Source: Cenococcum geophilum 1.58 | Lineage: Eukaryota; Ascomycota; Dothideomycetes; Gloniales; Gloniaceae | Assembly: GCA_001692895.1 (NCBI GenBank) | Contig: KV748189.1 | Location: 2,302,432-2,366,431, forward strand | Reading direction: 5' to 3' | Length of the DNA stretch: 64,000 nt | Shown here: positions 10,852-21,999 of the stretch, piece by piece | Layout: each line of letters opens with the position of its first letter | Numbering within the stretch: position 1 is the first letter of the stretch | Notes under the pieces: model-generated | Told to the model about the DNA's origin: nothing | Databases searched by the model: none | The model's input: the letters and a program-made list of their open reading frames with translations, nothing else | Program-made: the position numbers and the translations under genes

Positions 10852-11273
10852 TGTAATAAAGCCTTATAGTAGTAACTACGGTAGACTTATTAATAGGCTA
10901 GGTATATAGATAACAAGAAGTTAATAATATAATAATAACTAGTGGAGTGGTTACCTAATAGATTAACTTTAATTATATTCTAAGATTTACTATAAAGAAG
11001 AGAACTATCTAGGTAGGGACTATAGTCCTTTAAATACATAATACTACGCCTAAGAAATACTAAGTATATCGGTATATTAAATAATCTAAGTATATAACGT
11101 TCTGATAGATCTTATAAATCCTATATTTTAAACTTATAACGTAACTAGCCATGTAACTTAACTACCCCTTATTCTATAGCTTAATCGGTACTAGCGCCTC
11201 CTATATTATCTTAACTAACCCATTTATATCTCTTTTTAGTAGTTATACTACTGCTAATATAAGGTCCGTAATA
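10852..11273 (-). repeat. Gypsy-C 3' LTR (left)
   Basis: Begins tgtaataaagcc and ends ggtccgtaata on the plus strand. 422 bp, matching 24903-25324 across its length with scattered transitions. Confidence 0.93.
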
Positions 11274-12339
11274 CCATCCCCCTCCTCTTTATCTTCGTCC
11301 TTAAAGATATCTCCTCTCTCTAAGTTATCTATTAGAGGTATAGCATTCCTATAAGGGTACTTTTAGTCCCTTACTCGGCTACATCCTAGGAGCTCTTAGG
11401 GGCTTCTAAGGCTAGCCTTTGGCTAGGCCTTAGCCACCCCTTATAAGCTTCTTAGGCTTACAGCCTCCTTTCTTCCCCATTAGTTCGTCTCTTTCTTTCT
11501 CTATACTAGGCTATTGCCTACCCTCATTACTATATCGTCCTCTTCTATCGACTCTCCTTATAACTCACGCTCGGTTTACCTACTCCCTACCATATACCCT
11601 AGCAATATGCCTTACAATTACCGTCTATAATTTAATAACCTTTATTATTTCTAATACCTTTTATTAGATCTTCTATATTTAAGCGTTATACTTATATAAT
11701 TTTAATAATTCTTTTACTAGGTAAAATTATACCTCCTTATTCTTGTTATAAGGAAAAGAAGTTAGTATATATTATAATCGCGGCTCTATCCAGTCGCTAA
11801 CCTTCTTTTTATACTAAGTGTACGTAAGTAAATATACGATTGTTCTATAATGTTTAATTTATCTCTAATGCTAAGTATATATATCTTATTAATCCTTTAA
11901 GTCTCTAACTTCCTTATCTAATTTGCTATAAGGTCCTATATTTAATCTACTGCTATAAAGCTTAATAAAGAGCTCTCGCTGGCCCTAAATAAACTTTATT
12001 ATTTTTATAAGGTAGAGTAAAAGGTTATAAAAGCTTAGTAATAGGCCACTAAGGCTTACCTAGCTATATCTATTCGGCTACTTCGTCTTAAAAAGGTTTA
12101 TAAAAAGGTACGCTTAAAGAAGTTTTATTTTATAGAGTAAGGTCTTTATAAGCTTAAGGCTAAGGAGGCTAAAAAGGATTCTAATTAAGAAGAGGCGGAA
12201 ACAACTAATACGCTAATAGTAGATCCCCTAGATAATCTGGCTCGTCTATTACCCTTAACTAATCCCTTTATCTTTAGCTCCTTCTTAATATTGCCTAATC
12301 TATTTTCCTTTAATACTTTTATACCTTTCCTATAGCGTT

Positions 12340-13929
12340 TCCTAAATTCTATAGCAGCTCCTAGATAGTCTTATTATAGCCTATCCACTTTACTTTATAC
12401 TATATTTTATTATTAATATCCTTATAACTAATAATCTTTAAAACTTACTATTTGTCTTCTTCTTATCCTCTATATATATCTACCTTATAAACTAGTAGCT
12501 CCGCGTTTCCATATACTGGCTCTAGTATCGTAATATACTATATAGGGTAGATCTTTATCTTTATTAGTAAGTTAAGTCTATATATAACCTTTAAAACCTT
12601 AGCTATAATTTTAAATAGTCCTAGTTTAACGTAGTTTAACTTCTTACTTAGTTGTTAACTTGTGAAATTTTTATATAATAGCTACACTTTATTCCCCTCC
12701 TTAAGATCTAGTCCCTTAGATCTCTTAGCATTATAGTACCTTTTAATTTTTTATACTAATTTTGCTAAAAAAATTAATGTCCTTATAGAAATTTATTAGA
12801 GTCTCTATTCTCTACTTTACTATTCTACTTGTCACGGAACGAGGTCAGGAGGCTCTGTGAACGTCGTAGCATTGACTATAGTACACGACAGGATATTGCA
12901 CGAAGGTGCAAAGAGGTGCGAAGGGACCAGCACTCTATATACTGTGGGGTGCCAAGGCTCGCTAAGGGCCGCCAGGCCGGAATCTGTGACACTACTTATT
13001 TTCTTTACCTGTCTTAGTAATAATAATATTCTAGGCCTATACCCATAATTTGCCTAAAATAGTAATATCTCTATGCCTTTTTATGGTGTCACGTTATATA
13101 TAAACTGTATAACTAGTAGTAATAATACCTAATTATTCTGCGTATAATTAATATAATATCTTAGATACTGCTCTAGTATCTAGTTTAATCTTTCTATCTA
13201 TTTATCTGTCTATAGATAATATATAGTAGAAGCTACTGCTCTAACTCCTTATTCAACTAAGAATACCTCCTAGAATACTACTATAAATCTTAAATCTCTA
13301 TCTAATATAATCTTACTTAGTACTCCGTGTCTTATAAATACTTCCTTAATATAGATTTTAGCGATATCCTCCGCTAAGATTTCTTCTATGTATGCTATTA
13401 AATAGCCCTATTTAGTTAACTTATTTACTATTATAAGGATTATATTATACTCCTATCCGGTAATAGGATCTTTTAACTTTAGCAACTTTATAATAAAGTC
13501 CTATAATATTGTCTCCTATAGACGTTCTAGTACTTTAATAGGCTATGGCTTTTTATACGGCTTATACCTTATTAGCTTATTCTATTAGGAATCTAAATAC
13601 TCCTTTATAACTTTTCTCGCTAAGCCCTAAATTTTATAAATAATATATTCCTTTTAAAGTCTTAATACTAAGCCTATGGCTCCATTATATCCTTATATTA
13701 TTCCCTTATAGAAATCTTTAATAAACTTCTCCACTATTCCCCTTAGGATATATATATTTATTCTCCATTTATATTAGTCCGTTTCTACATCCTTAGATTA
13801 TACCTCTTAGATCCTTCTTATTTAATTGCTTTCTAATAGCTTATATTTTTAAATTACTATAATCTTAGGATAATTATACCTAATTAATCTATTACTATCC
13901 ATACGTAGCATTACTCCTAATAGTTTTTC
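12340..13929 (-). pseudogene. Gypsy-C integrase and chromodomain remnant
   Basis: On the minus strand the integrase C-terminal segment reads YYNAKRSKGLDLKEGNKV, then LLYKNF and LSKKLNYVKLGPFKII (about 12610-12750), the usual Gypsy motif before a chromodomain. The chromodomain follows toward 12380. The integrase core is toward 13300. A solo LTR sits at 12830-12991. The N-terminal end is cut by Copia-1 at 13930, and the frame resumes at 19920 in RNase H. Many TAA/TAG stops from RIP. Confidence 0.85.
12830..12991. mobile_element. Solo LTR (162 bp), not RIP-mutated
   Basis: Begins tgtcacggaacg and ends aatctgtgaca, with perfect 5-bp target duplication ctact (12825-12829 and 12992-12996). GC-rich and full of CA/TG, unlike the Gypsy-C around it. 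The two overlapping ~62-codon open frames here have no recognisable content and are not called genes. Inferred to be an LTR from TG...CA ends, size and 5-bp duplication; no internal element of this family is in the window. Confidence 0.82.
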
Positions 13930-14130
13930 TGTTGGGAATAGGGCAAATTGCCGCCATATGCGGCAAATTGCCGTCACGTGAGGCAAGTTGCCGTCACGTA
14001 TTGCCGCGGCACTAGCGTGGTAAGAAACCTTAAGTTCCTTACCCTTCCCCTTTCTTGGAAGAATATATAAGAACAATTATCATACTATCTACGAACCGTA
14101 GCTACGTGATATCCCCTTATAAGTCCAACA
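13930..14130 (+). repeat. Copia-1 5' LTR
   Basis: 201 bp. Contains three copies of a ggcaaattgccg-type inverted motif near its start (gcaaattgccgccatatgcggcaa). Relative to the 3' LTR, the differences include cacgtgagg versus cacataagg and tcttgg versus tcttag, all C-to-T or G-to-A. Confidence 0.95.
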
Positions 14131-14559
14131 CTAATCAGTGGTTAACTTTACAGTTATGCTATAGAACAGCTAGGTATTCACCAAAAAAAGACGAGCCACT
14201 ATACTAGTGCTACTCGTGCTAAGGGAAGCTATTTTTTAAGGTTAGAACTGGTCCTAAACTTTAAATAGAACTCTTCTATAAATCTAAGGATCTAAAAGCC
14301 AGAACTAGTCCTAAGCCTTCCCCAGATTATAGATTCTTGCATTTATTACGCAGAACAATACGCGTTACAAGTCTTCGCAATTTAAGGCTAGAACTGGTCT
14401 TAAGCCCTATAATTATAAATATATGTTACGAACGCGTACCAAATAACAATCCCTATACTACTAATATTCCCTTCCTCCGAAGATATAACTATAGCCACTT
14501 TAAACAACTAGAGAGACTCCTTACCACTAAGGGTAGCTATATACGCGAAACTCATCGAT

Positions 14560-17500
14560 AAAGATTAGGACGCATTTACCTTTAATATAACAACCTATAC
14601 CGTAAAATAAGTTAACGGCTTTCTCCTACACCATATTCTATTCTACTAAGATAGCTACTACGCCAATTTACAGTTATAGGAATACTTTAGGGAGGATTTT
14701 ATAGGATGGACCGCCGACACCTAGGCACTTGGCAATATTAATATTATTTAGGATTTTTAAGACTCCCTTTAAAGGAATAGGGTATATATTACTAAGGACG
14801 GTAACCTAATTACTAGTAATATTTACGCTGTTTTTACTAGTATAGAAGAACCAGTATAGATGGAAGCTAAGATTATATGTTAACTACGGAAACCTAAAAC
14901 TAACCTATATTCTTTAAAAGGCAACTTTAATTTGGAATAAAACCCCTAGAACGCTACTCTCCTACCTAAAGGTGCTCTACCACCTAAAGGTGCTCTTCCT
15001 CTACCTCTACTACCTCTAACTCCTCTATTTCAGCTAACCGATAAGCCTCTATTTTAAGAAGTCACGAATCTAATAAAGGTATATTTAGACAAAGAGAAGA
15101 AGTTTAGAGGAGAATTATATAATATACTTAGAGCAAAACTATAGGTCTTTTATAACTGCTATAATAAGGTTAGAATTTAACGCCACTAGTTCTATTATAC
15201 TTTCTCTATCATATTAAAGGGACGGGCGGTGACGTTCTATTATAACCATATTACAGGTAAAAACTATAGCTTTAATATAATGCTTTAGCTTACTAGAGCC
15301 TACTTTAAAACCAATAAAAACCGCCAACTCTATATATCCGAATGGCGGGAAACTATATTTTAGAGAGTTATCGCTTCTAACCCAACAATAACTTGCCTAG
15401 AGTGTCTTTAACTACTCTTTAATAAACTCTAGAAAATCTAATATAATCTTACTAAAACCTATTAAAACGAGAACAGTCTAAGGGACTAGGTTATCTTAGC
15501 ATACCGTAGCGTTCCTAAGTACAACTTGGCGCTATACAAACCTATAAATATATTTAAAGGAGTATATACTAAACTACGCTTCGCCGTAGGCACTACAATA
15601 CAAATATAAAAACCCCAATAATTCTATACCAAAAGCCCTACCCAACTAAGCGTTCCCAACCAATATAATTATAACTAGACTAATCGAATATATAGCGGCC
15701 GTGGTAGAGAATACGGTAAAGGGTACAATTAATGTTAACTATAAGGTAATTATAGAGGTCCTCGTAGAGGTTTATTTCAAAGTAATTACTAAAAGAAGTG
15801 CTACGTTTGTAAGAAGCCAAATTACTAGTTAACTAGACACTCCCTTAATAAGCGAAAAGAGGTATATAATAAGTTCCGTTAAAGTATAAGAAACGTCGGA
15901 AATTGCGAAGTTACTATAGCCTACTTCTAAAGCTTCCTAGTTTAATACAAAGGTATAGAAGACCTTAAGGGTAAGGTTAATAAGACTAAACAGCTCCTTA
16001 TAGATATAGAAATTAAGGACTACTTACCTAACTAATACTTTACTAAGTATGGTAAGGTAAATAGCATATAAACCGTCGCTATTCTTAATGACCAATCTAC
16101 GCTCCATTTTATTATAAAGTTAAATATCTTTAACAAGCCAAAGGAGAGCTCCGCGTTTTCCTTCAACGATAGATACTCGGCGAACGTCTTCTATAGTATT
16201 ATACCGGATACTAGAGCCGCAAAAGTATCTATAGTAGGAGAACCTCAAGTTCGAGCCCTTTAGTAGCTTAATAGCTCTATTTAGATTGACTATTTAACGG
16301 CAGGCCAACACACGATTCGTTTTAGTAAAGGTACTGCGATTTCTCTCAACACAATTAGGGTTTAAACCCCTTTAGGGTATATCACTTTTCACGTTATTCC
16401 CACAAATACCCCATTTCTATTTTGCATTAGAGATATAGACAAACTAGGTGTTAAGCTTAATAACCTTAAGAATATACTCATATAGGGAGATAATTAGGTG
16501 CCTATTATACGTAAATAGGGTTACCCTTAGCTGCTCCTTTAACAACCAAAAAAGAGTATTGCTTAGAGCCATTTAACTAAGTTAGAGTTACGCTAACTAT
16601 ACCGTCGTTTTAGTTACCCATTAGTTTACCAATTACTTAGGGTTCTTCAGCAAGTAGGCCATAAAGTTAAGGTTAAGGCAATTAAGCATCTTATAAAATA
16701 CTATTACCACTACTAAATAAACCAGAGGTCCCCTAGCCGATTTAAGTTTACCCTTAAAAATAACTACGACTTTAACTTCTATATCATCGTCAACATTATA
16801 TACCTTAGCGGCAAGCCAGTACTCTAAGTTATTAACTTCTTAACCTCCTTCTAAGCCGTATAATTCTTAAAGGATATATTAGCTAGAAACGCATAAGATA
16901 CCCTTTAGTTATACTAGATTAATATCTACCTAGGACCCCCTAATTAAATCGTCTATAACGTAGGAAAGAACTTCTTATTTATAAAGTTCCGACAATAAAC
17001 AAAGGCAATAGCAATTAAGGTTAAGGAAGTCCCTATTAAGGCATATAATAGTATCAGAAAAGTAAAGCGATATTACGCGCTATTACACCGCGTATATAAG
17101 ATTATCTCTTCAAAACTAAAGGATGCTAGTAAAGAACTTACCTTATAAATGGCTGTTAAAGCTATTAACAATTCCGCTGGCCCGGATAGACTCGTACCTA
17201 TATTACTAGTCTTTAGCGCCTACCCTTAAATAACTAATAATTCTCCACTATCTCCCTCTATTGTGTAATAAGCTAAGGCTATTCGCAAAGCAACAAAGGA
17301 GGTATAACGTCTATACGCTACGCGCTAGGTCAATAACACACTAGGAATAAGAAATAGCCTAAATACCTTAACTACGCTTAATCTGCTACTCCAATCTAAA
17401 GTATAGGTATGGCGTAAAAAGGGAGGATGGTTAGGCCTATATAAACTTATTACAATTAATAGTTAAACTTATACTCTTTAGATGCCCCATAGACCTACTT

Positions 17501-19362
17501 AATTCCGTTCAACCGTTATTAGGCCCTACTATAAAGATAACAGTTCCAAGCCTTTACAGGATACCCTAGAAGATGCCCTAGAAGATGCCCTAGAGGAGAA
17601 CTACAATTAACGTGCCTTAGAAGGCGACTGTAATCCTAATACAATTGTAGTAGACATGCCGCAACCACAACGCGGTAGAGGTCGCCCGAAGGGATCACAA
17701 AATCGCCAATATCTTATTAATTTTAAAAAGTAATTTGTTACTGCTATAGAGAGTAAAGTTAAGTTATTAATAGCCTTTATAACAGCTAAAGAGAAGGCTA
17801 ACTTTAAGCTCGCAAAATAGCTCCGAAAGGAAGGTCGTATTATAACCCCAAGAGCTCCTTTCCAAGCATCCAACAAGCAGGAGATCGACGGTCTTATCAT
17901 AAGAGGAGTCTTTAAATTCGAGAAATATAACCCTACTAAGTTCAATGGAGTTCGCATCTTTAAGTCAAGAATAGTCAACGAAATTAAGGGCAAAGCTACT
18001 AATGCCCCATTTAAGAAATCAAGGCTTATTATTTAAGGTTACAACAATAATAGCAAAGAAATAATTCTTATACAATCTCCCATAATTTAACGAGCTAGTT
18101 AGCGAATTATTATTATATTAGCTCCCTCCTTAATAAAGAATAAAATAGTAGTTTATTTGTGAGATATTACTTAAGCCTACACCTAATTAGAGACGCACCT
18201 TTAGCGCTTAATATTGGCATACCTTCCGGAGCAAATTCGCCACTAGTATCCTAAAGATATAATTATAGTTGTGCTTAAGCCATTATACAAAATCGCAGAG
18301 GTAGGAACTTATTAGTGGGCTACTTACAGTAAGTACTATAAAGAGAAGCTTTTAATAACTACTTTTATATTTAATCCCTACTTCCTTATTACAACTATAG
18401 GAACTCTATTCGGAATCGTCGGCATATAAACTAATAATATAATTATCTTAGGAGACGACCAATTCTTAGCTCTTAAAGAAGATAAGCTAGTAAAGGTAAA
18501 TCTTATAGCAAAGCTAAAGGAAAGACTTAATTTAATAACACTATTGCTCTTTAATAAATATATCCTTTCTATAAATAAGGATTCCATTGCTTTACGCCAG
18601 AAGGGTTAAGGCAAGAAGATCAACGTTATTAACGTTAATTCTCTAAAACAAGAATATATAGAATAACGCGCTTACGGGGCTTATGTTACTTTTATCTATT
18701 AACCTAAGGCTTCCTTTAATCTCTCTATTGCCGCCTAATACCAGAAACTAACTAAGGATGACGTTCTTGCTCTAAATAAGCGCCTTTCCTAGTAGATAAA
18801 TCATCTCAACTAAGGGCTACTCTATATACCTATTAATCTCCCCACCGCCAAGATCTTTGTATTTGTTAATAAATCATTTACTAATAATAAAGATTTTAGC
18901 TCCTAGTTAGGATATAAGATTATTATTACGAACGAATCTACTAGAGAGAATAACTTTATAATCTACGGCAACCTTATCTATTAGAGCTTAACTAAAAGTA
19001 AACGCGTTACTTAAAGCGTTCTAGCGTCAGAGATATACGGAATAGTTAGCGGAGTTAATATAGCAATTATAATTAGAACTACCCTTAAGATAATTATAGA
19101 TTAACTTAAAATTCCTACTATTCCTACAATCGTGTGCACTGACTTATACTCCCTCTATAAGTATTTAGTTAAGCTTAGCACCATAAAGGAGAAGCGTCTT
19201 ATAATTAATATTATAGCACTTTAGCAATCCTATAAGCGTTAAGAACTCTTTAAAATTCGATGGATTAATAGCCAAGATAACCCAGTAGATGCGATAATAA
19301 AGGTAAACCTAAACAAGGTACTAGAGACATTCGTTAATATAAATACTCTATATATATAAGTT
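14560..19362 (+). pseudogene. Copia-1 gag-pol polyprotein remnant
   Basis: One frame is followed for most of the length; interruptions are mainly Gln/Trp codons turned to stops. A zinc knuckle (KCYVCKKPNY) is at about 15800, where fungal Copia elements have CxxC followed by CWST. A protease-like DTRAAKV (Gly changed to Arg) is near 16207. Integrase follows from about 16700. A GRGRPKGSQN basic motif is at 17670. RT runs from about 17930, with RLIIQGY, PIIQRAS (stop at Gln) and QTNNIIIL followed by GDDQF. RNase H is at 18860-19340, with FTNNKDFSSQLGY, SVLASEIYG, CTDLYSLYKYLVKL and NPVDAI. Ends with NTLYI and stop near 19360. Confidence 0.93.
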
Positions 19363-19405
19363 AAAGGTAGGGTTAAGAGGGAAATTTAGAGAAGTTAAGA
19401 TCTTA

Positions 19406-19572
19406 TAGAACTTCGACCGCCGGTTAAAGTTATCTAATTAGTTAGATTCTTACTAAGAGCGCCGCACCTAATTAATTCGGGTGGCGGTGTAGAGTTCTAC
19501 TAACGCTATTCGTTAATCTAGCCAATCAGGATTTTCTATACCCGGCATAAAAAATCGCCATTGGCTCACTTA
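19406..19572 (+). repeat. Shared 3' module, copy in Copia-1
   Basis: Lies between the polyprotein stop and the 3' LTR. Least mutated copy: ccgccggttaaagttatct, then attcgggtggcggtgtagag, then agccaatcaggattttctat and ggctcactta. Homologous in order to the Gypsy-A blocks, although Copia and Gypsy are unrelated superfamilies. Confidence 0.88.
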
Positions 19573-19718
19573 CTACTAGCGCCTCGGCGGCCCACTTATC
19601 TTCGCGTTAACCCCCTAACACCCTTCCTCTTTTCCTTCTTCCCCTTAGCTTTGTACTTTTATATAGTAGCAATCTATAGGTGTTTATAGATGGCAACTAC
19701 AAAAAGAAGAGTTGCTAG

Positions 19719-19919
19719 TGTTGGGAATAGGGCAAATTGCCGCTATATGCGGCAAATTGCCGTCACATAAGGCAAGTTGCCGTCACATATTACCGCGGCA
19801 CTAGCGTAGTAAGGAACCTTAAGTTCCTTACCCTTCCCCTTTCTTAGAAGAATATACAAAAACAATTATCATACTATCTACGAACCGTAGCTACGTAATA
19901 TCCCCTTGTAAGTCCAACA
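19719..19919 (+). repeat. Copia-1 3' LTR
   Basis: 201 bp, equal in length to the 5' LTR; ends gtccaaca at 19919, followed by the ttttc duplication. Confidence 0.95.
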
Positions 19920-21860
19920 TTTTCCTTATTCTATAGTTTAGCTTTTCTACTTAATACATTAGCTCTTATATTCTTAGTGCCCTTAGTATACTAAATCTTA
20001 AAATAGTATTCCGTAAGCATCTCCGCCTATTTAACTTATTTTTAATTAAGTTCTTTTATTATTAGGAACCCCGTTAAGTTTTTATTATCTATTTTAACTA
20101 TAAATAGTTTCTCTATGCTTTATAAGAATACTCTTTATTCCTTAAATACTGCGATTATATTTAATAACTCCTTATTATAGTTTAACTCTAATAGTATTAT
20201 TTTCCGACTATAGTATGCTACTAAATGCTATATGTCTTTATACTTTTATAGCAAATATACTCTTAGTATAAAGTTTAATATTTTTATTTTTATAACTGTC
20301 TCTAATCCTAGTTAATAAATTTTAAGGATTAGTTCCTAGGTAAATAACTCCTTAAGTTCCTTAAATAACTTCCTTTATTTGTTTCCCTATATATATAGTT
20401 CCTCTTTCTTTATAAGTTTAGTAAAGGGTTTAATATTCTTTAACTATTATATTACAAACCTTCTATAGTAGTTACAAAACCTAAAAATAACCTTAACTGC
20501 GTTACGTTCTCTAGTTCTTACTAATTTACTATAGCTTTAATCCTCTTTAGGTCCATACTAATATAACCTAGTTTAATAATAAATTTAATATACTAGGACA
20601 TAGTTATTAGTACATGTTAAGCTGCCCTAAGGGATTCATATATATAGGACTATAGCGCCATAGCCTAGAGGCTGCATGCGCAGTATTGTACGTAGTATAA
20701 TACAATGGATATTTAAAAATTTTTTAATAAAATCCGTCTTCCTTATAAAGAACTCGCATTTCTTAATTACTACTAGTATTTGTTCTTCTTATAGTCTCTT
20801 TAAAACCCATTTAACGTATTCCCCGTGTTCTTCCTTAGTTATATATACTATAATAAACTTATTAAGGTGTTCTCCTAATACGCTATTAACTCGCTTCTTG
20901 AACATTACTAGTGCGTTTATAAGTCTGAATTATATAACTAATAGCTTATATAGTCCTTCCTTTAACCTAAAGGCTGCTTTCTATTTATTATCTTCCTTAA
21001 TTCTAATCTAATAGTATGCCTATCTTAGATTTATCTTTATAAAGATTTACGCATTACCTATCTAATCCTAGATTTCGCTAATTAAGGGTAAAGGATACCT
21101 ATCCTTTGTAGTAATGCTATTTAACTACCTATAGTTAATATATAGCCTAAGTTTTCCGTTCTTCTTTAGTACGAATAGTACTAGATATCCTATTAATAAC
21201 TATAATGATTTAATATATCTCTTTTATAAGTTCTCTTAAACAAATTCTTTAAGTACTTTTAACTCTTTTTTAGTTAGCTTATATATTAGAAAGAACTTTA
21301 AACTTATTTCTAGTTCTAACTCTATCTTATAGTCCTATATTATATACTTTAATAGCTTTTTACTTTCTAGGCTCTATAGTTTTTTACTATACTTATAATA
21401 TCTCTTTAGTATATAGGATAACCCTTTTTCGGTTTCCTTATATATTGCTCTAACTTAGTACTATACTAATTTAGTTACTATACGCCTTTTACGTCGTTAA
21501 GTATCTTTAATATCGACTTAACCTATAACCTAATTAATCCTTAGATTATATTTTTGTAACTAAGGCATGCCTAATACTGCCTTATCTCCCCCTAATAGTA
21601 AAATATTAAAAGATATCTTAATTTATCTTCCTTTAATGGTTATCTAAATAGGTCCTATTTTAAGGTTAATAATGCCTCCTTTATAGGCTATTAAATTTTT
21701 TAAAATTGTAACTAATAGATATAGGTGCTTCTTTTGTCTATATAGTAGCCCTATCTATTTCACTACTACTAATAAGATATAGTTCCTTATTGCCCTACTA
21801 TCTATTAATGCTTTAAACTACTAATCTTACCAATTAACTTATAAATTTAGGTGTTATTCT
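19920..21860 (-). pseudogene. Gypsy-C protease, RT and RNase H remnant
   Basis: On the minus strand, protease text (ALIDSRAIRNYILL) lies near 21750-21820, with Ser-Arg where Ser-Gly is expected. RT is at about 20500-21450. RNase H is at about 20000-20250, with LELNYNKELLNIIAVF. Compared with Gypsy-D at 47950-48020, a 24-bp in-frame deletion near 20841 removes the codons for the YLDD active-site segment. The downstream end is cut by Copia-1. Confidence 0.85.
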
Positions 21861-21999
21861 TAAATTCCTTTAAGGGTCTAAGGCTCTACTACTAGCTCCC
21901 TCTAGTCTTATAGGCCTTTACTTTTCTTAACTATTAGCTACTTAATCCCTATATACTTAGCTTACTCTTTAGCTAATACTTAGTTTACTTCTTATCCTT

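Larger units (their letters stand above)
13930..19919 (+). mobile_element. Copia-1, complete LTR retrotransposon inserted in Gypsy-C
   Basis: Two 201-bp LTRs (13930-14130 and 19719-19919), starting tgttgggaatag and ending gtccaaca, flanked by the 5-bp duplication ttttc (13925-13929 and 19920-19924). The internal polyprotein is on the plus strand in Copia order (gag, protease, integrase, RT, RNase H). RIP-mutated, but milder than the Gypsy elements. Confidence 0.96.

Noticed and set aside
12829-13048. Two overlapping frames of 62-63 codons
   Set aside because: They lie within the solo LTR and its junction, overlap each other in different frames, and show no domain.
17607-18587. Minus-strand frames of 128 and 69 codons
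   Set aside because: Antisense shadows of the Copia-1 RT region, where the plus strand has clear Copia motifs.
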